The notes: a model not told the origin generated them from the letters alone. A DNA stretch of 39,000 bases from Cyclobacteriaceae bacterium (GCA_019638285.1 JAHBUB010000032.1:1-39000); one strand, 5' to 3'; numbered from the stretch's first letter, positions 23,061-32,037 are shown. Made by a program: numbers and translations.

Positions 23061-25466
23061 CTATTCCTGCTTCAACGCATCCAATGGATTGCTATGAGCT
23101 GCTTTAATCGAACGATAACTTACAGTAGCCAATGCTATGGTAAATGCAGCCAGACCTGATGCAAGAAATATCCAGACATCGAGTGATATCTTATATGCAA
23201 ATCCATTCAGCCATTCCTTCATTAAATAATAAGCAATAGGGCTGGCAATAATAAAGGCAACACCTACTTGCTTGGTAAATGCAGAAGAAAGTAACATGAA
23301 TATGTTGATACTGCTGGCACCTAATACTTTCCTTATTCCCAACTCCTTTGTTCTTCTTTCAATATTGTAGGTTGCCAATCCAAATAAACCAAGACAAGCG
23401 ACCAAAACACTAAGCCCCCCTCCCATTTTGAAAATCATTCCTGCTCTCTCCTCTGCTTTATAGAACAAATTCAACTGCTGATCTAAGAAATGATATTCAA
23501 TGGGTGAATATTCATCAAACATATTATGAACCTTTGTTGCTCCCTGAATTGCTTTTTTCACATCACCAGTTACTTTAAGTGAAAAGTAATCGATGGACTG
23601 TACAGGATTGTTCCATGAACCGATCACAATAGGAGCTACTTTTTGATGTAAGGATTGAAAATTAAAATCTTTCAATACTCCTATCACTGTCATGTCGAAT
23701 TGCTCACCGTCATTCTCAAGATGCAGAGATGATCCAACAGGATCAGTCAAACCCAAAGCCTGTACTGCCGATTCATTAAGCAAGACTGTGGTTGAGTCTA
23801 CAAGACCATTGGCCTGAAAGAATCGTCCACTCTTCATTGTCAGCCCATAGGTAGTCAACATATCTTCATCAAAACCCATAAAATAAGTGCGAACGGAATC
23901 AATACCAGCCGCACTGCTCTCAGGGCTTTTCACGTAGGCTTCCGATATGCTCTTCCATTCACCAGGAACTCTTGATGAAACAGCCACACTTTGCACACCA
24001 GGTACTTTTGCGTATTCCTCTTTCAACGTCTGAAAGTTTCTCCTCACGTTACCGCTATTAATATCAATTACAACAAGTTTTTCATCATCAAATCCAATGT
24101 CTTTGTTTTGAATAAAATTGAGTTGCCTTCCTATTACGATGGTAGAGAAAATCATTACAACGGTAAGTGCAAATTGAAATACCACCAAGCCCTTTCTCAA
24201 CCTCATGGCCCCGCCTTCTCCCTGGTTCTTTGCCTTGAGAGAAGAAACAGGCCGAAGCTTTGCCATGTAGAATGCGGGATACCCACCAGAAATCAATCCA
24301 ACGACAAGCGTAATCACAATAAGGGGAAGACTGTAATATTTCAGTGTACTCAATGAAACATCAAATGACTTGCCTGTAATCATATTGAAATAAGGAAACA
24401 ATAAATCCATGACTCCTATCGCAAGAAACATAGAGATAAAAGTCACAATAAATGATTCAGTAAGAAATTGAAGTATGAGTTGGCTTTTATGCGCTCCCAC
24501 CACTTTTCGTACTCCCACCTCTTTGGAGCGCGCCAAAGCTTTCGATGTAGAAAGATTGATGTAATTAATGCATGCGATGATCAAAAGAAATATACCCATG
24601 CTCGAGAAGATGTAGATATATGACATTTGACCATGCTCTTTTTCCGTTCCACTTTCAATGTTCCCGGAGTGCAGATAAATATCTTCAAGGGGTTGAAAAT
24701 CCATAGAGAACAAGCCGGCATATGATCCCAAGTTCTTTTGTAGCAAAGCCGGCATTTTGGTTTTAAGGTCATCAATTGAGCTGTTGGGACTAAGAACGAT
24801 GTAGGTATAAGCACCAAAGCGATCCCAACTGTTCATGTAAGCTTTCCAGTTGTCGTCATTTCTTATATCCGAGAAAAGAAATTCAAATTGTAAATGTGAA
24901 TTATCTGGTTGATCCTTAATGACCCCTGTAATCGTAACCGGAGCTTCGTCAATCTCTAAAACTTTACCAATTGGATTTTCATTTCCAAAATATTTCACCT
25001 TAGTAGACTCCGTAATCACTAATGAATAAGGTTTTGAAAGCGCCTTGGACTTATCTCCTGCCACAAACTCAAAATCAAATACATTAAAAAAGTTTGAATC
25101 GGCAGTAAACCAATTCCGCTCTTGAAATTTTTCTCCATTGACTTCAAACACAACCTGTCCTGAGTACTGATGAAGCCGCACCATCTCCTCCACTTCAGGA
25201 AAATCTTCTAACAGTGCCTTTCCCACTTGAGGTGATGTAACACCGTATTGCCTTGGGTTGTTAGGATCACGGAGATCATTGGTAATGATTCTATATGTTC
25301 TGTCTGACTTGGAGTGAAAAGTATCGTATGACAATTCATTGCTCACATAGATATAGAGCATACAACTGAATGATATCCCAATTACCAAACCGAGTACATT
25401 TACTAAGGTGAAAGTGCTGTTTCTGCTGAGCGAGCGGAAGGCCACTTTAAAGTAGTTCCTTATCAT
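23061..25466 (-). CDS. FtsX-like ABC transporter permease, sigma-54 controlled candidate
   Basis: This 801-residue protein has the same layout as its neighbour: NVLGLVIGISFSCMLYIYV first TM, MacB domain, IYIFSSMGIFLLIIACINYINLSTSKALARSKEVGVRKVVGA, second MacB domain, then RRTKELGIRKVLGA and terminal TMs. It is the first of two tandem permease genes; 181 bases separate its stop from the next start. Its promoter region carries a sigma-54 element about 35-50 bases before the ATG and two enhancer-like sites about 95 bases further up, so it is likely induced by a sigma-54 activator such as an envelope-stress response regulator. The signal and substrate are unknown. Confidence 0.9.
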   Translation of the reverse strand: MIRNYFKVAFRSLSRNSTFTLVNVLGLVIGISFSCMLYIYVSNELSYDTFHSKSDRTYRIITNDLRDPNNPRQYGVTSPQVGKALLEDFPEVEEMVRLHQYSGQVVFEVNGEKFQERNWFTADSNFFNVFDFEFVAGDKSKALSKPYSLVITESTKVKYFGNENPIGKVLEIDEAPVTITGVIKDQPDNSHLQFEFLFSDIRNDDNWKAYMNSWDRFGAYTYIVLSPNSSIDDLKTKMPALLQKNLGSYAGLFSMDFQPLEDIYLHSGNIESGTEKEHGQMSYIYIFSSMGIFLLIIACINYINLSTSKALARSKEVGVRKVVGAHKSQLILQFLTESFIVTFISMFLAIGVMDLLFPYFNMITGKSFDVSLSTLKYYSLPLIVITLVVGLISGGYPAFYMAKLRPVSSLKAKNQGEGGAMRLRKGLVVFQFALTVVMIFSTIVIGRQLNFIQNKDIGFDDEKLVVIDINSGNVRRNFQTLKEEYAKVPGVQSVAVSSRVPGEWKSISEAYVKSPESSAAGIDSVRTYFMGFDEDMLTTYGLTMKSGRFFQANGLVDSTTVLLNESAVQALGLTDPVGSSLHLENDGEQFDMTVIGVLKDFNFQSLHQKVAPIVIGSWNNPVQSIDYFSLKVTGDVKKAIQGATKVHNMFDEYSPIEYHFLDQQLNLFYKAEERAGMIFKMGGGLSVLVACLGLFGLATYNIERRTKELGIRKVLGASSINIFMLLSSAFTKQVGVAFIIASPIAYYLMKEWLNGFAYKISLDVWIFLASGLAAFTIALATVSYRSIKAAHSNPLDALKQE

Positions 25467-25500
25467 ATTTTATTTGGAGTTCTATTTTACAGGCTGCAGT

Positions 25501-25517
25501 TGCTATCACCGTGCCAA
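25501..25517 (-). promoter_or_regulatory. Sigma-54 promoter (-24/-12)
   Basis: The minus strand reads TTGGCACGGTGATAGCA. GG and GC are separated by exactly ten bases, as sigma-54 requires, and TTGGCACG is a full -24 match; the -12 element (TAGCA) has one change from TTGCA. The predicted transcription start is about 24 bases before the permease ATG. Confidence 0.7.
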
Positions 25518-25578
25518 TGTGACAAAAATGATTACAGGATGAAATTCAGAGCGAATTGCGCCCTGTGAAGGTGATAAG

Positions 25579-25616
25579 TGTCCGCCAATAGACAGGTACT
25601 GTCCGTCAGTGGGCAG
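25579..25616. promoter_or_regulatory. Two tandem enhancer-like sites (TGTCCG dyads)
   Basis: TGTCCGCCAATAGACAG (25579-25595) and TGTCCGTCAGTGGGCAG (25600-25616) are imperfect direct repeats 21 bp apart, so on the same face of the helix. Each is itself an imperfect dyad (CTGTCC/GGGCAG). Their distance to the sigma-54 element, about 95 bases, is typical for an upstream activator site. They also lie just downstream of the YggS gene end. Confidence 0.6.
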
Positions 25617-25657
25617 TAATATTATAATGATAAATTGGTATCACAAGTCTCGGGTGC

Positions 25658-26383
25658 TTATGCCTCATTCCAATAATAGCTATCAGGATGAATTCTCTTA
25701 CCAAATATGGCAGTGCCCACCCGCACGATTGTGGCCCCTTCCTCAATGGCAATCTCCAGGTCGCCACTCATTCCCATGGATAGTTCATCCAGCGCTACTC
25801 CCGGAATCTGCAAGGCCTTCGCTTCCACTTGAATTTTCTTTAACAGTTGAAAGCACTTTCTTACCTTCTCAGGCTCGGCACTGAAGAGGCCTATTGTCAT
25901 CAATCCTTTTATGTTCAGGTTCTTTAGAGCAGACACCGACCGGATCAAGTCAATTGCCTTTTCAGGGGCTACACCAAACTTACTTTCCTCATAGGATGTG
26001 TTTACCTGAATGAAAATGTCTATTTTCCTTTGTTCAAATTCAAGGCGATTATTTAGCTTTTCTGCCAATGATAGACGGTCAATGGACTCAATACAATTTG
26101 CCCATTTTATCACTTCTTTAATTTTGTTGCTTTGAAGATGGCCAATAAAATGGACTTCAGGAGTTGGGTTTTTATAAAGTGAGCATTTCTCTTTTAATTC
26201 TTGAACCTTGTTTTCACCAATCAAACTTTCACCTAAATCCAGCACTTGTTGCACCCGCTCTGCTTCCACTGTTTTGGTTGCCAAAAGTAGGCGAACTTCA
26301 TTTCTATTTCGACTGGCTCTTTGACAAGCCTCACGGATTCGGTTATTAATTTGCGTTAAGTTTTCTTGTAATGTTGATTTCAT
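25658..26383 (-). CDS. YggS-family PLP homeostasis protein
   Basis: This 241-residue cytoplasmic protein is a TIM-barrel PLP-binding protein without known enzyme activity; it balances vitamin B6 and some amino acids. Lys37 (LLLATKTVE) binds the cofactor. IGENKVQELKEK, HFIGHLQSNK, MTIG and LSMGMSGDLEIAIEEGATIVRVGTAIFG are all family motifs. It is the third gene in a run with DoxX and nitrobindin-like genes, 55 bases after the second. Length is normal. Confidence 0.95.
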   Translation of the reverse strand: MKSTLQENLTQINNRIREACQRASRNRNEVRLLLATKTVEAERVQQVLDLGESLIGENKVQELKEKCSLYKNPTPEVHFIGHLQSNKIKEVIKWANCIESIDRLSLAEKLNNRLEFEQRKIDIFIQVNTSYEESKFGVAPEKAIDLIRSVSALKNLNIKGLMTIGLFSAEPEKVRKCFQLLKKIQVEAKALQIPGVALDELSMGMSGDLEIAIEEGATIVRVGTAIFGKRIHPDSYYWNEA

Positions 26384-26438
26384 TCTATTCCAATATCAAA
26401 AGCAGGTCACATTATTTCTTTAACATTCCTCACTAATC

Positions 26439-26939
26439 CTATAAAATATATGTTTTTGTATTACTCTTTCTCAAGGAAGCGAATAAATGATTTTGAAATT
26501 CCGGAGCTTGATGTGTGCTCATGTTCAATTCATAATTCAATTCGCTCTTGCTGATGTTTAGTATTCGTTGAGCGCGGATGGTTTTTGGATCGTTGTCAAT
26601 ATGTGTGCTGTTAAATATAATTTTTGTTGTCTCGCCTTCTGAATAGCTTTCCATGACATACGTTTCTGTTCGGCCGCCCACTTGGGCACTCACCCACACT
26701 ATTTTGTTCTCCTTTAGCAAAATAAAACCGGTGTCCCAGAAAACAGTTTTTCCATTCTTCTCTGTATTGTTCTTGTATAAAGTCTTTTGACTATAGTGGA
26801 TTGAATCCTTGTCCTCATCTGGCGAGAATATGCATACCTCCGTATATTGCGTGTCTTCAATCGTTGGGAATTTGGACATGCCTTCTCCTTTCCATTCCCC
26901 CTCCAAAAGCATTTTTAATTTAGCGAAATTTATCTCCAT
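26439..26939 (-). CDS. Nitrobindin-like haem-binding beta-barrel protein
   Basis: This 166-residue protein has the nitrobindin start motif Gly14-x-Trp16-x-Gly18-x-Gly20 (EGEWKGEG followed by FPTIEDTQYTE) and the end pattern NHLFASLRK, where His151 matches the proximal haem ligand. Nitrobindins bind ferric haem and can isomerise peroxynitrite to nitrate. The body (FWDTGFILL, VWVSAQVGGRTETYVMES) fits a ten-stranded barrel. Its start is 30 bases after the DoxX stop, so the genes are probably co-transcribed. Haem binding is inferred from motifs. Confidence 0.75.
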   Translation of the reverse strand: MEINFAKLKMLLEGEWKGEGMSKFPTIEDTQYTEVCIFSPDEDKDSIHYSQKTLYKNNTEKNGKTVFWDTGFILLKENKIVWVSAQVGGRTETYVMESYSEGETTKIIFNSTHIDNDPKTIRAQRILNISKSELNYELNMSTHQAPEFQNHLFASLRKSNTKTYIL

Positions 26940-26969
26940 CTTTAGTGATCTTAGTATATGTGTCTGATG

Positions 26970-27392
26970 TCACTTTTGCTTAAGGAGCAAAGAATCTACC
27001 TCATAGTACTTTTCTTTCATTAAACTCAATGCAAAAGCTCCTGCCGAGGCACTGAAAACCGAGTAGTCAAGTGGCCCCTTTATCCCCAATGAAAAAGCCA
27101 TTGCCAAGCCGAATGCAAGCAACAAGAACCCACTCAATCTGGCAAACAATTCCGTTTTATATCCGATTAGCAAGAAAAACGCGAAAATTATTTCAGCGCC
27201 CGTGGCAATTCCTCCCACGGCAGGAATCAGACTACTAGGAAACCATGGGTTAATCTTTTGAGTGTATTCTAAGAAATTAGTCCAGTTTCCCCAAGCAGAA
27301 ACATCGGCACCCCACCATCCAAATCGATCAGCAGCAGCCGACAGAAAACTCACCGAAATGGCAAGTCGCAGAAATAACTTAACTGTTTTCAT
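26970..27392 (-). CDS. DoxX-family membrane protein
   Basis: This 140-residue protein has four TM helices (LFLRLAISVSFLSAAADRFGWWG; AVGGIATGAEIIFAFFLLIGY; LSGFLLLAFGLAMAFSLGI; YSVFSASAGAFALSLM). The first helix followed by ADRFGWWG and the GAEIIFAFFLLIG helix are DoxX-like. DoxX relatives take part in sulfur or quinone redox steps and in oxidative-stress membrane complexes, but this member's role is unknown. It heads the short operon DoxX - nitrobindin-like - YggS. Confidence 0.8.
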   Translation of the reverse strand: MKTVKLFLRLAISVSFLSAAADRFGWWGADVSAWGNWTNFLEYTQKINPWFPSSLIPAVGGIATGAEIIFAFFLLIGYKTELFARLSGFLLLAFGLAMAFSLGIKGPLDYSVFSASAGAFALSLMKEKYYEVDSLLLKQK

Positions 27393-27523
27393 TTTCTCTA
27401 TTCTTTAGTTTCTAATCCTCAACGATACCAAATGGACATGATCATTCTTTAGCTGGCAACATCCTGACACCTTACAACATATGCCATCTCGTTTTTGTTC
27501 TTTTGACGCTGCTTGGATTAACA

Positions 27524-28993
27524 CTAATCATCAACTGTCTGAAACTTTGCTGGCGTAAGCAATAGAATAATCAAAATGATAAGACCCGTTACCACTAAAC
27601 CTATGTACACATCATGAGTTGCATCAAAAAAAGCTCCTCGTAAATACAAACTCACCTCAGAATCTGCGCCATGAGATTGCAGCACTTCTACCACCTTATT
27701 CACACCGGGCAGTTCAGACCTAAGTTGAGGTGGTGCATTCTCTACTTTACTGGTAAGTGCTCCATTAAAAATTGCTGCAAATACGGCTGCGCCTATGCTC
27801 TGCCCAAAATACCTTGAAAACATATTGGTCCCAGTAACCACTCCTCTTTGGCCCCACGCCACTGTGGATTGTACACCCACTAATAGTGGCGTTGATATCA
27901 AGCCAAAGCCTGCTCCTAACATCATTTGAATGGCTACCAAAACCCATATAGGCCCTGGGAATTTCATGAATAAGAAGCTGGATGCACCGACAATAACAAT
28001 AATAGCTCCGCAAAGGGCCGTATTCCTAAATCCAATACGCAGGTATAGGCTTCCAGATAGTGAAGACGAAAGTGGCCACGTTAAACTCATACTTGCCAGG
28101 ATAAAACCAGCGGCTATGGCGTTAACACCTGTAACCGACTGTGCAAACAACGGTAAGTACATGTTTGGACCCATCATCATAATACCTAAGCCGATAGTCG
28201 CCAAATTGGCACCAAGAAGTACGCGCTTGGTCCATACCCATTTTGGTAGAATAGGCTCTTCCGATTTTCGCTCGATACGCAAAGTGATAAAAACCATTAA
28301 AGCACCGATTGTAATTACCGCCAGGGTACTAAAAGAAAACCAAGGCCAGGATTGTCCGCCTTGTAATAACCCAAACATAATGACTGCACCAGTGACAAGC
28401 ATTGCCGCTGCACCTGTCCAGTCGATTTTAGGTCTTTTCTCTGTTTTGCTTTCGTTAAGGAAGATACTTAGTAGAATGATCGAACCGATCCCCAGAGGTA
28501 TATTGATAAAAAAAATCCATCGCCATGAAGCATACTCAGCCAAAGTGCCTCCGAGCCCCGGACCTAAAATTGCAGAAATACCCCAAACACTGGACAACCA
28601 GCCTTGAATCTTAGCCCGTTCTTTAATGGTGTAAATATCACCGGCAATGGTGTTTGCGGTGGCCATGATAGCACCTGCACCAACAGCCTGAAGTCCTCTA
28701 AAAAAAATCAAAGAATCCATATTCCAGGCTCCGCCACAAGCGGCCGAACCTACCAAGAAAATAATAATCCCAAATATCAAAATAGGCTTTCGACCATAGA
28801 TGTCAGCCAGTTTTCCATAGACAGGAATGGTAATCGTTTGAATTAATAAATAGATTGAAAACAACCAACTAAACAGGGAAAACCCACCGAGATCCCCTAC
28901 TATTTGAGGAATGGCCGTAGCCACAATGGTACTGTCCATAGCGGCCAACGACATGGCCAGCATCAGCGCAACTAAAATCCAGTTCCTACGCAT
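27524..28993 (-). CDS. MFS transporter, DHA2 (14-TM drug:H+ antiporter) family
   Basis: This 489-residue protein shows MLAMSLAAMDSTIVATAIPQIVGDLGG (helix 1 with the D-S-T-I-V motif of DHA2), GKLADIYGRKPILIFG (loop motif A), FRGLQAVGAGAIMATANTIAGD, and the antiporter motif GPGLGGTLAEYASWRWIFFINIPLG. The length suits 14 TM helices. It would export drugs or other hydrophobic compounds by proton exchange; the substrate cannot be told. 131 bases separate it from the DoxX gene. Confidence 0.93.
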   Translation of the reverse strand: MRRNWILVALMLAMSLAAMDSTIVATAIPQIVGDLGGFSLFSWLFSIYLLIQTITIPVYGKLADIYGRKPILIFGIIIFLVGSAACGGAWNMDSLIFFRGLQAVGAGAIMATANTIAGDIYTIKERAKIQGWLSSVWGISAILGPGLGGTLAEYASWRWIFFINIPLGIGSIILLSIFLNESKTEKRPKIDWTGAAAMLVTGAVIMFGLLQGGQSWPWFSFSTLAVITIGALMVFITLRIERKSEEPILPKWVWTKRVLLGANLATIGLGIMMMGPNMYLPLFAQSVTGVNAIAAGFILASMSLTWPLSSSLSGSLYLRIGFRNTALCGAIIVIVGASSFLFMKFPGPIWVLVAIQMMLGAGFGLISTPLLVGVQSTVAWGQRGVVTGTNMFSRYFGQSIGAAVFAAIFNGALTSKVENAPPQLRSELPGVNKVVEVLQSHGADSEVSLYLRGAFFDATHDVYIGLVVTGLIILIILLLTPAKFQTVDD

Positions 28994-29092
28994 TCACTTT
29001 CACAACAGATACACTCAGTTTTGTCCAATGATAAAACTTAGAAAAATATTTATGCACTTCACAATATATATTAACTATATAACAAAGTGTTA

Positions 29093-30838
29093 CTAACGTT
29101 TGCGCAACGATGTCGCGGCCTCTAATTCCTCCACATAAGTATCTTTCAATTTCTTTAGTCCGGCTTGTGCTTTTGATATTTCATCTGACAAGGATTTATC
29201 AGAAGGCGGAATTACATCCACCACGGTGCCAAATGATTTTTGATACCAATCGGTCCAAGCATTTAAGATCTCTTCGTCCTCGCCAATGGAATCCCCTACT
29301 GCTACCGCAGCTTTGCTTAGCTCAAACTCCTTTTTCAACCGAGTTTCTGCTGAAGCAATTAGTAGGGTAAGTAATTCTTTTGCGGTTCCTTCATCTGCAT
29401 TAATCAATGTGTAGGCGCTTACAAGCGCAGCCGTTCCTACATTTATCATGGACTCCTTTGATACTTTATCAATACGATCATTGTCAGTGTGGTAAAACTG
29501 ATCCGTAAAATGCCATAACAGCAATCCGGGAATATTTGCTTTCAAAAAGGGCGTATGATCGCTACCTCCTTCAAACGGATTGGTATTTACTTCCCAATTC
29601 GCATAAGCTCCCTGAGTCTCAAAAACATGAATAATAAAATCATTAAGATAATGCGGTCTCATGTCATCCAGTGCTAGTTTTTGCCCACCCCACTCTGAGT
29701 GCTTATCATCACCGCGTGTCCAGATGGCGCTTGGGTCCGGCATTTTCTCAATCAGAAAAGACCCACCCGTAACGGCTGTGTTTTCACCTACCATATCCAA
29801 ACTGATTCCCCAGTTTATTTCTGATGTGCGCTTTTCCTTTTCAGTAATATAGCGATGGGTTGAAATGATTTCATCACCCCACAAAAAAGTAAGCGTACGC
29901 TTTGCTTCAAGCTTGTTTGCCTTTAATAATTTTGCGGTGATCATTGCCATTTCTAATTGCGTTCCCACTCCTGTCGCATTATCACCGGCACCCGGCTCTT
30001 GAATATGGGCACTAAATACAAGACTCTCTTTAGGCAAAGATGATCCCGTTACATTCGCAACAACTGTTAATTCTTCAGAGGGATAAATCTTTGTAGTGAT
30101 GTCCACCTTTAATTTTATAGGACCAGCTGTTATCGCCTTCTTTAATTTTTCGTTTGCCTCATACGAAAGGGCAATTCCCCATGCCTTAATTTTTTCATCG
30201 TAGGGCAAGCTTCTAAACTGAATCGATGTCTTGTTCTTCTCTGGTTGCAAATAGGCAGGATTGTCATAGGTGATGATCCCTATGGCTCCTGCTTCGATAG
30301 CGTCATTATATAATTTTCTTGGGCTCATCTCAGCAAAAACAATTTTCCCTTTTACCTTTTTTGATTTTAACTCATCCATATTTTGAATATACACTACATC
30401 TGCTGTTACCCCGCCTTCTGGAGTTGAAGCTGAATTCAAGAAAACCATATTTCGGTTGGTCGATTGATCCAATAGCTTTTCTTTCGCACCCACAATCGAA
30501 AGGTTTCCATCCACGGGTTCCCATGTAGGCTTATCCATTTTTCGTGTTTCAATCCGATAGGTGAGTCGGTCGGTGGCAGTTGCTTTCGACTCTAATACAT
30601 AGCCAGCTTCTTCCAATTTGGCCACAATACGGTAAACACTTTCATTGAAACCGGTATTACCTGCCACCCTCCAATACTTTTCTACGAATGAAGTAGTTTC
30701 AAATGCTACATCTCCTTTAAACTCAGGGCGCACCAATTCGAAATATTTATCGATGGTGGAAGTCATGGTGGGGCTCTCGGTGCACGACAAGAATGACGTA
30801 ATGAAAATGATCAATGCCAATGTGATTCTGTTATTCAT
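29093..30838 (-). CDS. M28-family peptidase-like lipoprotein with altered active site
   Basis: This 581-residue lipoprotein (FLSCTES, Cys19) has a PA insert (about 115-240) and an M28 domain. Ligands seen are His278 (SAHIQEP), Asp286 (GAGDNATG), Glu323 (LWGDEI), Asp348 (SLDMVG) and His450 (FYHTDND). The usual H-x-D is H-I-Q, and the catalytic Glu before the metal Glu is Asp322. This pattern may define a separate subgroup. Activity on peptides is therefore likely but not assured. It ends with a helical tail (SDEISKAQAGLKKLKDTYVEELEAATSLRKR). Confidence 0.85.
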   Translation of the reverse strand: MNNRITLALIIFITSFLSCTESPTMTSTIDKYFELVRPEFKGDVAFETTSFVEKYWRVAGNTGFNESVYRIVAKLEEAGYVLESKATATDRLTYRIETRKMDKPTWEPVDGNLSIVGAKEKLLDQSTNRNMVFLNSASTPEGGVTADVVYIQNMDELKSKKVKGKIVFAEMSPRKLYNDAIEAGAIGIITYDNPAYLQPEKNKTSIQFRSLPYDEKIKAWGIALSYEANEKLKKAITAGPIKLKVDITTKIYPSEELTVVANVTGSSLPKESLVFSAHIQEPGAGDNATGVGTQLEMAMITAKLLKANKLEAKRTLTFLWGDEIISTHRYITEKEKRTSEINWGISLDMVGENTAVTGGSFLIEKMPDPSAIWTRGDDKHSEWGGQKLALDDMRPHYLNDFIIHVFETQGAYANWEVNTNPFEGGSDHTPFLKANIPGLLLWHFTDQFYHTDNDRIDKVSKESMINVGTAALVSAYTLINADEGTAKELLTLLIASAETRLKKEFELSKAAVAVGDSIGEDEEILNAWTDWYQKSFGTVVDVIPPSDKSLSDEISKAQAGLKKLKDTYVEELEAATSLRKR

Positions 30839-30921
30839 AAGATTGAATATCTATTTTGAAATTTACTTCAATAAACACAAAAATGCCCAATGTCTGTTAA
30901 GGGCTTACACTTTCGGATAGT

Positions 30922-30938
30922 CTTTGTTACAAACAAAG
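30922..30938. promoter_or_regulatory. Dyad CTTTGTT-ACA-AACAAAG
   Basis: A perfect 7-3-7 inverted repeat 16 bases beyond the SMR gene stop and about 85 bases upstream of the M28 start. It could end the SMR transcript or bind a regulator of the peptidase gene; no T-run follows. Confidence 0.4.
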
Positions 30939-30953
30939 ATCGGTTAGATTTTA

Positions 30954-31298
30954 TCACTTACTGCTCACTATCTGCAAGCCAATAACAGAAATAACGAGGG
31001 TGGAGAGAAAAAACATTCTCCAGAACGTCACAGGTTCTTTAAATAAAACAATTCCTGCTATCACTGTTCCAATGGCACCGATAGCTCCCCATACCGCATA
31101 AGCAGTGCCCACGGGGATGGCTTTGTCACCTCCCATGGCTTTAAAAAGCAAATACATACTCAAGCTCACGCTAATGGCAAAGGCGGCAAGCCACCACCAC
31201 TGTTCTTTTCCTGAAGTATGTTGTGCCTTTCCCAAACTTACAGCGAAACCCGTCTCAAACAGGCCGCCAATAATCAACAATATCCAATTGATGCTCAT
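30954..31298 (-). CDS. SMR-family small multidrug/guanidinium exporter
   Basis: This 114-residue protein has four TM helices and starts at the ATG at 31298 (MSINWILLIIGGLFETGFAV). Glu14 in GGLFETGFA is the essential proton/substrate site. PVGTAYAVWGAIGAIGT matches the SugE/Gdx branch, which exports guanidinium, better than EmrE. An exact TATATTTG promoter box sits only seven bases before the ATG, so the transcript may be leaderless. Confidence 0.92.
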   Translation of the reverse strand: MSINWILLIIGGLFETGFAVSLGKAQHTSGKEQWWWLAAFAISVSLSMYLLFKAMGGDKAIPVGTAYAVWGAIGAIGTVIAGIVLFKEPVTFWRMFFLSTLVISVIGLQIVSSK

Positions 31299-31304
31299 AA
31301 GGTT

Positions 31305-31312
31305 CAAATATA
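31305..31312 (-). promoter_or_regulatory. TATATTTG box directly before SMR start codon
   Basis: An exact TAnnTTTG match seven bases upstream of the ATG. If used, transcription would begin at or next to the start codon. Confidence 0.4.
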
Positions 31313-31533
31313 TGGTTTATCCTTAAACTGTATTTTATTGTGATGTTTTCGGCAGTGGTAAATTATTGCAAAATAGTCTGTGTTACTATGAATGCTTTAG
31401 AGCGGCCTTCTTATCAATTAACTCCTTTACAGAGCTTAACAACTTTCAATTTATATTACTTTATTCTGGAGGTATTCCCATTGGTTTGAGGGAACCACAG
31501 ATCAATTGAGTCATTCGTTACAATAACCAAATC

Positions 31534-32037
31534 TTAGCAATACTCAATCGCCACAATCTTAAAAACTCTGTTGCCTTTTGCCAATTTTAAAATGGCCTCC
31601 TCCCCCACTTTCTTTTCCATCAACAAACGGGCAAGCGGAGCCACAAAGGCTATTTTTCCTTCAGTGATATCCGCTTCATCCACTCCCACAATTTGAAATT
31701 TTTGATTTATGTTACTCTTGTCAATTTGAAGGGTTACCGTTGCCCCAAACCTGATTTCATCCCGGGGAGATTCACTTAAGTCAACTATTTTGGCCGTAGC
31801 AATTCTGTCTGTGAGCAAGAGTAATTTGGCGTTGATATGGTTGAGCGCTATCCGATGTTCATTTTCGTTGATGGTGTCCAGAAGTCTGATATTCTGGAGC
31901 AGTTCTTCCTTTTCGGCCAGCAGCGCATCGAAGCCAACTTGTGTTACATAGTTCGTCTCACCTGGGGGCAAATCGGCCCTGGGGGGAACCAATGGCACCT
32001 CTTCCTGATCACCCTCTTTTACAAATCCTCTGCTCAT
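31534..32037 (-). CDS. GreA/GreB-family elongation factor-like protein
   Basis: This 167-residue protein starts MSRGFVKEGDQEE and has RADLPPGETNYVTQVGFDALLAEKEEL, both shared with GreB-like factors. An antiparallel coiled coil (about 40-85) is followed by the FKBP-like C-domain (FGATVTLQIDK, FQIVGVDEADITEGKIAFVAPLARLLMEKKVGEEAILK). Gre proteins enter RNA polymerase's secondary channel and stimulate cleavage of backtracked RNA. The coiled-coil tip (DTINENEHRIALN) keeps acidic residues but not the exact GreA pair, so cleavage activity is not certain. A TATCTTTA box lies 22 bases upstream (32059-32066). Confidence 0.85.
   Translation of the reverse strand: MSRGFVKEGDQEEVPLVPPRADLPPGETNYVTQVGFDALLAEKEELLQNIRLLDTINENEHRIALNHINAKLLLLTDRIATAKIVDLSESPRDEIRFGATVTLQIDKSNINQKFQIVGVDEADITEGKIAFVAPLARLLMEKKVGEEAILKLAKGNRVFKIVAIEYC

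Noticed and set aside
31388-31492. Short plus-strand frame MNALERPSYQLTPLQ in the gap before the Gre-type gene
   Set aside because: 34 codons, no ribosome site and no recognisable family.
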